A stretch of DNA of 64,000 nt. Source: Herbaspirillum sp. SJZ106. GTDB taxonomy: Bacteria; Pseudomonadota; Gammaproteobacteria; Burkholderiales; Burkholderiaceae_D. Every line of letters begins with the position of its first letter. Position 1 is the first letter of the stretch. Location of the stretch: contig NZ_VFNI01000001.1 in NCBI RefSeq assembly GCF_006715495.1, positions 496,001 to 560,000 of the forward strand. The letters run 5' to 3'. The notes beneath the pieces are model-generated. The model searched no databases and was not told the origin of the DNA. It saw only the letters and a list, made by a program, of their open reading frames with translations. Made by a program: the position numbers and the translations under genes. This document shows positions 55,842 to 64,000 of the stretch, one piece after another.

Positions 55842-57650
55842 ATGGTCAAAACCCTTTTCTCCTGCCTGCTGGCCGCTGTCCTGATCCACAGCAATCCCGC
55901 CGCCGCCGCACACGCCTTCTCGCTCTACGACACTCCCAAGTATCCCGCCGGTTTCACCCATTTCGACTACGTCAACCCGGACGCGCCCAAGCGCGGCACG
56001 CTGTATCTCGCCAATCCGGACCGCCGCACCAGTTTCGACAAGTTCAACCCGTTTTCGCTCAAGGGCGTGGCGGCGGCGGGCGTGTCCGAACTGATGTTCG
56101 AAACGCTGGTGACCGCTTCCGCGGATGAGGTGGCGACCGTTTATGGTCTGCTGGCCGACGATATCCGGTTGGCGGAAGACCGCATGTCCGTGACTTTCCA
56201 CCTGAACCCGGCAGCACGGTTCAACAACGGCGACAAGGTGACGGCCGGGGACGTCAAGTATTCCTTCGATACGCTGATGGCCAAGGGGGCGCCGCAATTC
56301 AAGTCGGTGTTTGCGGACGTGAAGGACTGCGTGGTCGTCGATGCGGCCACGGTGCGTTTCGATTTCGCCAGCAAGAACCACGAGCTGCCCCTGGTCGTGG
56401 GCAGCGTGCCGGTGTTTTCAAAGAAATGGGCCCAAGGCACGCCGTTCGACCAGATCCAGTTGACGCCGCCGATCACGACGGGGCCTTATCTGATCGACAG
56501 CTATGACGTCGGCCGCAGCATTACCTACCGGCGCAATCCGGGCTATTGGGGCAACGAGATCCCGAGCCGGCGGGGCTTTTACAATTTCGAGCGCGTCGTC
56601 TACCGCTTCTATTCGGACGATGTGGCGCGGCTGCAGGCCTTCAAGGCCGGGGAGTTCGACGTGGTGGTCGAATACAGCGCCAAGAATTGGGCGCGCAGCT
56701 ACACCGGCCCACAGTTTCGCGACGGCAGCATCATCAAGAAGGAGTTCAGGCATTCCAATGGCGCCGGCATGCAGGGTTTTGTCATGAACCTGCGGCGCGA
56801 CCAGTTCAAGGATCGGCGCGTACGGCAGGCGATAGGATTGGCGCTGGACTATGAATGGATGAACCGCCAGTTGTTCTATGGCCAGTACACGCGGATCTAT
56901 TCCTTCTTCAACAACAGTCCGTTGGCGGCCACCGGCATCCCCGAGGGCGATGAACTGGCTTTGCTGAAGTCGATACAAGCCAGGGGCGGCAAGCTCGATC
57001 CGGCCGTGTTCGGCCCGGCGCCGGTGCCGCCCAGCACCAATCCCCCTGGTTCGTTGCGCGAAAACCTGCGCCGGGCGCGCGCCTTGCTGGCCGAAGCCGG
57101 CTGGGTCTACCGCGACGGCGCGGTGCGCAATGCGCAGGGCGTGCCGTTGTCCTTCGAGATTCTGGACGACCAGAGTTCGATGTCGCGCGTCATCAGCGTG
57201 TTCGCGCGCAACCTGCGTACGCTCGGCATCGACGTCACCCAGCGCAGCGCCGACTATGCACTGGTGGCCAAGCGCATGGAAGATTTTGATTTCGACATGA
57301 CCAGCATCCGCTTTTCCGACATCAGCAGTCCGGGCAACGAGATGTTCGACATGTTCGGCTCCAAGGCTGCCGACCAGAAAGGCTCCAACAATGTATGGGG
57401 CCTGAAGGACCCGGTGGTCGACCAGCTGGTTCAGGCGCTGGTGGCCGCGCAAACGCGCGCGCAACTGACTGCGGCTGCGCGCGCGCTGGACCGGGTGTTG
57501 CTGCACAAGTACCTGGTGGTGCCGCATTGGTATTCGTCGACCCACCGCATCGCTTACCGGAACCGGTTCGGCATTCCCCGGACGGCGCCGTTGTATTACC
57601 AGGCCGACCCTTACGTGATCGGCAGCTGGTGGGAGGAGAAGGCGCGATGA
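55842..57650 (+). CDS. yejA: Oligopeptide-type binding protein YejA
   Basis: A 602-residue family-5 solute-binding protein. A Sec signal (about 1-25, ending AAAAHA) precedes FSLYDTPKYPAGFTHFDYVNPDAPKRGTL, the characteristic YejA opening. LAEDRMSVTFHLNPAARFNNGDKVTAGDV is the family's first-lobe motif. It captures peptides in the periplasm; YejABEF in E. coli imports peptide antibiotics such as microcin C. ATG 55842 begins the signal peptide; the in-frame ATG at 55776 would extend it with non-hydrophobic sequence. It heads yejABEF. Confidence 0.93.
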   Translation: MVKTLFSCLLAAVLIHSNPAAAAHAFSLYDTPKYPAGFTHFDYVNPDAPKRGTLYLANPDRRTSFDKFNPFSLKGVAAAGVSELMFETLVTASADEVATVYGLLADDIRLAEDRMSVTFHLNPAARFNNGDKVTAGDVKYSFDTLMAKGAPQFKSVFADVKDCVVVDAATVRFDFASKNHELPLVVGSVPVFSKKWAQGTPFDQIQLTPPITTGPYLIDSYDVGRSITYRRNPGYWGNEIPSRRGFYNFERVVYRFYSDDVARLQAFKAGEFDVVVEYSAKNWARSYTGPQFRDGSIIKKEFRHSNGAGMQGFVMNLRRDQFKDRRVRQAIGLALDYEWMNRQLFYGQYTRIYSFFNNSPLAATGIPEGDELALLKSIQARGGKLDPAVFGPAPVPPSTNPPGSLRENLRRARALLAEAGWVYRDGAVRNAQGVPLSFEILDDQSSMSRVISVFARNLRTLGIDVTQRSADYALVAKRMEDFDFDMTSIRFSDISSPGNEMFDMFGSKAADQKGSNNVWGLKDPVVDQLVQALVAAQTRAQLTAAARALDRVLLHKYLVVPHWYSSTHRIAYRNRFGIPRTAPLYYQADPYVIGSWWEEKAR

Positions 57651-57696
57651 GCATCGCAATGGCCCGCCATGCACTTGAACAAGGATGGTTGCACGC

Positions 57697-58767
57697 ATGA
57701 ATATCTGGTCCTACATATTGAAGCGGGTGCTGTTGATGGTGCCCACGCTGTTCGGCGTGATCGCCATCACCTTCGCAGTGATCCAGTTCGTTCCCGGCGG
57801 CCCGGTAGAGCAGGCCATGCTGGAGATGAAAGGACGCAGCGGCGGCGGCGAGGCTTCGGGCGGCGGCGCCGCCACTGGTGCCGCGGGCTACCGGGGCCGG
57901 CAGGGCATTGACGAGCAGCGCATCGCCGAGATCAAGCGGCTCTATGGCTTCGACAAGCCGCCCATCGAGCGCTTTGGCCAGATGCTCAAGGGTTTCCTGA
58001 GTTTCGACCTGGGCAAGAGCTTTTACCATCACGGCGATGTCTGGACGCTGGTCAAGTCCAAGCTGCCGGTGTCGGTCACTATTGGCCTGTGGACCTTCTT
58101 CCTGACCTATCTGATTTCTGTTCCGCTGGGCATTGCCAAGGCTGTGCGCGAAGGCAGCGCCTTCGATTCCGCCACCAGTGCGCTGGTACTGGTGGGGTAC
58201 TCGATTCCCGGCTTCGTGCTGGGCGTGTTCCTGTTGGTGGTGTTCGGCGGCGGTAGTTTCCTGCAATGGTTCCCGTTGCGCGGACTGACCTCGGACAACT
58301 GGCAAAACCTGTCACTGGCAGGCAAGGTGGCCGATTACCTGTGGCACATCACGCTGCCGGTGACGGCTTCGGTGGCCGGCTCTTTCGCCGTCACCACGAT
58401 CCTGACCAAGAACACCTTCCTCGAAGAGATCCGCAAGCAATACGTGCTCACCGCGCGCGCCAAGGGGCTCTCTGAAAACAAGGTGCTCTACAAGCACGTT
58501 TTCCGCAATGCACTGATCCCACTGGTGACCGGCTTCCCGGCCGCCTTCATCGGCGCCTTCTTCGCCGGCAGCCTGCTGATCGAGACGCTGTTCTCGCTCG
58601 ACGGACTGGGGCTGCTGTCCTACGAGTCGGTGATTAGGCGCGACTATCCGGTGGTGATGGGCACGCTGTATCTGTTCACGCTGATCGGCCTGGTGGTCAA
58701 GCTGCTGGGCGACCTCTGCTACGTCTGGGCCGATCCGCGCCTGCAATTCGAAAGCCTGGCCAAATGA
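57697..58767 (+). CDS. yejB: Peptide ABC transporter permease YejB
   Basis: A 356-residue DppB-class permease. The N terminus is YILKRVLLMVPTLFGVIAITF, and a Gly/Ala-rich low-complexity insert (about 45-70, GGGEASGGGAATGAAG) lies in the first periplasmic loop. The coupling motif is EEIRKQYVLTARAKGLSENKVLYKHVFRNALIP. ATG 57697 is favoured because AAGGA lies about 11 bases ahead; ATG 57685 is the alternative. Its stop overlaps yejE as ATGA. Confidence 0.93.
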   Translation: MNIWSYILKRVLLMVPTLFGVIAITFAVIQFVPGGPVEQAMLEMKGRSGGGEASGGGAATGAAGYRGRQGIDEQRIAEIKRLYGFDKPPIERFGQMLKGFLSFDLGKSFYHHGDVWTLVKSKLPVSVTIGLWTFFLTYLISVPLGIAKAVREGSAFDSATSALVLVGYSIPGFVLGVFLLVVFGGGSFLQWFPLRGLTSDNWQNLSLAGKVADYLWHITLPVTASVAGSFAVTTILTKNTFLEEIRKQYVLTARAKGLSENKVLYKHVFRNALIPLVTGFPAAFIGAFFAGSLLIETLFSLDGLGLLSYESVIRRDYPVVMGTLYLFTLIGLVVKLLGDLCYVWADPRLQFESLAK

Positions 58768-59824
58768 GCGCAATGCAAACACCCGCAACCGCTGTCGCCG
58801 CCGCGCCCCCGGTCTCGCCCAGCCGCCGCATCTGGCTGCGCTTTCGCGCCAGCCGCCGCGGCTATTGGAGTCTGGTGATCTTCACCGCGCTGTTCGTCGT
58901 CAGTCTCGGCGCCGAACTGTTTTCCAACGACAAACCGCTGGTGGCGCACTACAACGGGCAACTGATGTTTCCCATGCTGCGCGACTATTCCGACAAAAGC
59001 TTCGGCGGCGACTTCGATTCGCCGGCCGACTACCTCGATCCGTTCATCCAGGAGCAGTTCAGGAAAGACGGCAACTGGGCCGTCTATCCGCTCAACCGCT
59101 ACAGCTACGACACGCTGAACTACTTCTCCAAAGCGCCTAACCCGGCCGCGCCTTCTGCCGACAACTGGCTGGGCACCGACGACCGCGGGCGCGATGTGTT
59201 CGCGCGGCTGCTCTACGGTTTCCGCATCTCGGTCCTGTTCGGCATCGCGCTGACTGCCATCGGCGTGGTGCTGGGCATCGCCGCCGGCGCCTTGCAGGGC
59301 TACTTCGCCGGGCGCACCGATCTGTTCATGCAGCGCATCCTGGAGATCTGGGGCTCGATGCCCGAGCTTTACCTGCTGATCATCTTTTCCTCGATCTTCC
59401 AGCCCAGCCTGGGTTTGTTGCTGATCCTGCTGTCGCTGTTCGGCTGGATGGGACTGTCGGACTACGTGCGCGCCGATTTCCTGCGCAACCGCAATCTGGA
59501 ATATGTGCAGGCCGCGCGCGCCATGGGCTTGTCGAACCGCCAGATCATCTGGCGCCACATCCTGCCCAATAGCCTGACCACGGTGGTGACCTTCCTGCCG
59601 TTTCGCATGAGCGCGGCGATCCTGGCGCTGACCAGCCTGGATTTCCTCGGGCTCGGCGTGCCGCCGTCCACGCCCAGCCTGGGCGAGCTGCTGGCGCAAG
59701 GCAAGAACAATCTCGACGCCTGGTGGATCGCGCTGTCGACTTTCCTCGTGCTGACCGTGATGCTGCTGCTGTTGACCAATATCGGCGATGCCTTGCGCAA
59801 CGCCCTCGATGTCCGGAGGAAAGC

Positions 59825-59828
<4 letters not shown>
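58764..59828 (+). CDS. yejE: Peptide ABC transporter permease YejE
   Basis: A 354-residue DppC-class permease. It has a long periplasmic loop after the first membrane span (about 45-145), typical for YejE, and the coupling motif NLEYVQAARAMGLSNRQIIWRHILPN. It overlaps both neighbours by four bases. With YejB it forms the membrane channel of the importer. Confidence 0.94.
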
Positions 59829-61414
<1,586 letters not shown>

Positions 61415-61454
61415 TGCGGTGTAGCCGTTGCGGTGCAAACAGTAAGTCCCGCTT

Positions 61455-61669
61455 GCGGCAGTGCCGTTCAGTTGGGCTGACTCTCGCTCAATCATCGGCC
61501 ATCCGTTCGGGCTGAGTAGGCCCACCGGGGCCGTATCGAAGCCAGCGTGTCGGCCTTTCCCGGTCTTGCCTGCCCTTCGATACGCTGTTGCGCATCTACT
61601 CAGGGCGAACGGAGCTGGAACTTCCCAAGAAAAAATACCGTTCAGCGCTTAACTGAACGGCATTACCGC
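61455..61669 (-). repeat. Inverted-repeat element, copy B
   Basis: A 215-base element, collinear with copy A (40577-40788) but in the opposite orientation. Shared blocks are the terminal GCGGTAATGCCGTTCAGT type repeat (here with two differences on one side), CTCCGTTCGCCCTGAGTAG, CGTATCGAAGGGCAGGCAAG, CTGGCTTCGATACGGCC and GATTGAGCGAGAGTCAGC. It lies between convergent yejF and mltD, as copy A does between dedA and the ene-reductase gene. Confidence 0.85.
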
Positions 61670-61776
61670 TTGCGCGGGGCTTTCTGGTTTCTTGTTGTGA
61701 TGGCAGTCGAACTGCGCTCGTCTCCTCCGGCATCCTCCGGATTTTTTGCATCGGTGGGCATGCCTTCGATGGCGGC

Positions 61777-63309
61777 TTATTGCTTGCGCGCGCTGTTGCC
61801 CGATGCCAGCGTGAGCGGCTTGCCCGCCGCCACCTTGCGCGCCGGGGCCGGCGCTGCCTTGCGCACCGGCGCCCGGGCGGCGGCGACTTGCCGGCGTGCC
61901 GGCGCTGTGCGGCGCGCGGCTGCCGTGCGGGTCGGTGCGGCATGCGCGGTGTTGGGCACGTGCAATTGCAGGCTTTGGCCGGCGGCCAGCACGTCGCGCT
62001 TCAAGCCATTCCATTCCTTGATCTGCGCCACGCTCACGCGATAGCGGCCGGCGATGCCGGCCAGGGTGTCGCGCTTGCCAGCCTTGACATAGATGCGGCG
62101 GGTTTCCGGTACGTCCGGGGCGATGGCCAGGCGGGCGTTGTCGGCGATTTCCGGGGTCAGCTCGGTATCGAGCGAGGTGGTTTGCTCGGTCTTGGGCACC
62201 AGGATGGTGGAGCCGGCCTTGAGCACCATGCGCGGCGGGATCTGGTTGACGCTGCGGATCACTTCGGGCGTCGTGCCGAACCTGCTGGCGATGGTTTCGA
62301 TGCGCTCGCGGGCGCTGGAGACGGTGTGCGCCGTCCAGCTGGTGAAGGCCTGGGTCCACTTGGACATGTTGGCCTTGAATTTCTCGGCATTGTTTTCCGG
62401 CAGCAGGATCTTGGTGTCTTCGCTGCCGATGATCACCGGGCGGTTGAACTGCGGGTTGAGCGCCTTGAATTCGTCCAGCGACAGCTCGGCCAGTTGCGCC
62501 GCGACCTTGACGTCGATGTTGCGGGTCTTGCCGATGGTGACGAAGTAGGGCTGGTTGTCGACCTTGGGCAGGGCGATGTCGAAAGCGCCGGGGTTGGCGA
62601 TGATGTTCTTCACCGCCTGCAGCTTGGGCACGTAGTTGCGCGTCTCATTGGGCATCTGCGCCGACAGCGTGTTGAAGTCGATCGGCAGGCCGGCCGCCAG
62701 GTTGCGGTTGACGGCGCGCTGCACCGAGCCTTCGCCCCAGTTGTAGGCCGCCAGCGCCAGTTGCCAGTCGCCGAACATGCCGTACAGCTTTTGCAGGTAG
62801 GTCAGCGCGGCGTCGGTCGAGGCCAGTACGTCGCGCCGCTCGTCGGTGAACATGTTCTGCTTGAGGTTGTAGTCACGCCCGGTGGACGGGATGAACTGCC
62901 ACATGCCGGCCGCCTTGGCGGTCGACAGCGCTTCCGGGTTGAACGCCGATTCGATGAAGGGCAACAGCGCCAGTTCGGTCGGCATGCCGCGCTTTTCCAG
63001 TTCCTGCACCACGTGGAACAGGTAGCGCGAGGCGCGTACGGTGGTGCGCTGGATGTAGTCGGGGCGCGAGCTGTACCACTGCGTCTGGCTCTCGACCAGG
63101 CTGTTGTCCAGGTCGGGGATGCCGAAACCCTTGCGGATGCGCGTCCAGATATCGATGTCGTTCATTCCCGGCAGCGCATTGGCGCCGAGCTCGGGATTGA
63201 TCGCATTGAAGGGGGCGGGGTAGATCGAGATGTCGTTGGCGTGGGAGAGCAGCGGGGTGCTTGCGCAAAACAGAGCGGCTAAAGCGAGTTTCTTCAGTGT
63301 TCGCTGCAT
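61777..63309 (-). CDS. mltD: Membrane-bound lytic murein transglycosylase D
   Basis: A 510-residue lytic transglycosylase. A signal peptide (about 1-24, ending SHA) precedes the catalytic domain, with Glu120 in LPFIESAFNPEALS and the GMWQFIPSTGR and LALAAYNWGEGSV motifs of family 1D. Two LysM repeats for peptidoglycan binding lie at about 337-385 and 410-455 (each ending in N...AG..L.VP type). An Ala/Pro/Arg-rich basic tail of about 55 residues follows. It has no lipobox, so it may be soluble periplasmic rather than a lipoprotein. The neighbour gloB also lies next to mltD in E. coli. Confidence 0.93.
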   Translation of the reverse strand: MQRTLKKLALAALFCASTPLLSHANDISIYPAPFNAINPELGANALPGMNDIDIWTRIRKGFGIPDLDNSLVESQTQWYSSRPDYIQRTTVRASRYLFHVVQELEKRGMPTELALLPFIESAFNPEALSTAKAAGMWQFIPSTGRDYNLKQNMFTDERRDVLASTDAALTYLQKLYGMFGDWQLALAAYNWGEGSVQRAVNRNLAAGLPIDFNTLSAQMPNETRNYVPKLQAVKNIIANPGAFDIALPKVDNQPYFVTIGKTRNIDVKVAAQLAELSLDEFKALNPQFNRPVIIGSEDTKILLPENNAEKFKANMSKWTQAFTSWTAHTVSSARERIETIASRFGTTPEVIRSVNQIPPRMVLKAGSTILVPKTEQTTSLDTELTPEIADNARLAIAPDVPETRRIYVKAGKRDTLAGIAGRYRVSVAQIKEWNGLKRDVLAAGQSLQLHVPNTAHAAPTRTAAARRTAPARRQVAAARAPVRKAAPAPARKVAAGKPLTLASGNSARKQ

Positions 63310-63653
63310 GGGGGCGTTATCCTGTGCCAGAGGGCTAAAGTTTGCATTCGGCGCTTCCCTTGCAGAGCTCCGCAGTCGGTAAGCTCAACGCCTTCTGCCG
63401 GAAAACGATTTCATGATCGTTCGGCAGTCATGGCGGCAATGCAAGGCAGGAAGCTTCGGATTTCCCCCAAGCACGATTCGCACCTGGCGCGGTTTTTCTC
63501 AGTAAAAATGTGTAAAAACCAGCGCGCCAAAATGGGGAATGGTGGGAGTGTACGGAAGACCCTTTTCCGCAGTCAAGTAAAAATTGGCCGCTGTTACAAA
63601 GCCAAATCCTTGATTTGCTTGGGTTTTGGCGCCAAGTCGCTGGGATCGTCGGT
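63310..63653. other. Spacer between gloB and mltD
   Basis: No gene and no clear hairpin terminator are seen. The region must contain the mltD promoter unless mltD is read through from gloB. Confidence 0.45.
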
Positions 63654-64000
63654 TTATTTGTAGGTATTTTTCCATTCGCGTAGCGCGGCGAAGCTCTCAA
63701 CTTCGCCAAACGTCTGCAAACGTCCGGCATCCTGCAGTGATTTTACGATGGTGGGCTGGGTCGCCCTCAGGAACGGGTTGGTTTTGCGCTCCAGCCAGAT
63801 GGTCGAAGGCACGGTAGGCTGGCCGCGGTCGCGCTTGGCCTGCTCTTCTTTGATCCGGTCCGCGAGCCGGCCATTGTCGGGCTCCACCGCGGCTGCGAAT
63901 TTCAGGTTCGACATGGTGTACTCATGGGCGCAATAGACGCGCGTGTCTCCCGGCAAGTTGGCCAGCCTGGCAAGCGAATCCACCATCTGCGCCGGCGTGC
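63654..64000 (-). CDS. gloB: Hydroxyacylglutathione hydrolase (glyoxalase II), 5' truncated
   Basis: The C-terminal 115 codons of glyoxalase II are present; the N-terminal metal site lies right of the window. The visible part has [15 protein letters not shown], whose His is a conserved metal ligand, and ERKTNPFLR, the glutathione-binding C-terminal motif. It hydrolyses S-lactoylglutathione to lactate and glutathione in methylglyoxal detoxification. The frame is open to the window edge. Confidence 0.93.
   Translation of the reverse strand, partial: TPAQMVDSLARLANLPGDTRVYCAHEYTMSNLKFAAAVEPDNGRLADRIKEEQAKRDRGQPTVPSTIWLERKTNPFLRATQPTIVKSLQDAGRLQTFGEVESFAALREWKNTYK

Overview
This 64 kb window is chromosomal DNA of a GC-rich Gram-negative bacterium. 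Gene content and protein style (PhoB-dependent pst cluster, ACS-family permeases, branched-chain amino-acid type ABC transporters, xWETF-tailed chemoreceptors, EgtB/EgtD, PqiABC, FabI, long-form LeuA) suggest a betaproteobacterium of the Burkholderiales, most likely an Oxalobacteraceae of Herbaspirillum type. This is inferred from protein resemblance; no rRNA is present to confirm it. No tRNA, rRNA, CRISPR array, prophage or intact insertion sequence was seen. Both edges cut genes (olsB at the left, gloB at the right).

Layout. 1-2479: a tightly packed set, OlsB (ornithine lipid) - PlcP-like phospholipase - Agt-like glycosyltransferase, which reads as a module replacing phospholipids by phosphorus-free lipids. 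2858-9388: three consecutive chemoreceptor genes, the third behind a near-consensus sigma-28 promoter. 9501-19622: the phosphate block. ppk-sixA is divergent from pstS-pstC-pstA-pstB-phoU-phoB-phoR, with two oppositely oriented Pho boxes sharing 17 identical bases. 19946-21613: a fourth chemoreceptor that lacks the C-terminal pentapeptide and overlaps a LysR gene. 21588-28924: LysR plus an acid/lactone catabolic cluster (Tat-exported amidohydrolase, two ACS permeases, SMP-30 lactonase, RraA/HMG-aldolase-like protein, D-2-hydroxyacid dehydrogenase). 29013-29984: thyA. 30192-39188: a GntR-controlled operon with a Liv-type transporter in which permease and both ATPases are one polypeptide, followed by an SDR, a lambda-crystallin-type hydroxyacid dehydrogenase and a beta-keto acid cleavage enzyme. 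39255-46519: small membrane protein, DedA, ene-reductase, exporter ABC half-transporter, and EgtD-EgtB for ergothioneine. 46626-48814: leuA with a leucine-rich, apparently leaderless leader peptide. 49082-52723: PqiA (split in two)-PqiB-PqiC. 52819-55484: rhlE and fabI. 55842-61414: yejABEF peptide importer. 61777-64000: mltD and gloB.

How it fits together. The left third is dominated by phosphate economy: high-affinity uptake, polyphosphate synthesis, PhoBR signalling, and a lipid-remodelling module about 10 kb away. The middle is two independent catabolic islands, each with its own regulator and transporters. The right third is mostly housekeeping and envelope functions.

Besides genes, the window carries several intergenic repeat families: two copies of a roughly 212-215 bp inverted-repeat element (40577-40788 and 61455-61669), two copies of a repeat that starts just after the stop codon of a transporter gene inside an operon (16574-16690 and 36610-36740), and single copies of two palindromic elements. 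The most noteworthy single item is the short leucine-rich ORF at 48686-48778 upstream of leuA: 11 of its 30 codons are Leu, six of them CTA, and its ATG sits where a TTGACA-N18-TACATT promoter would start transcription.
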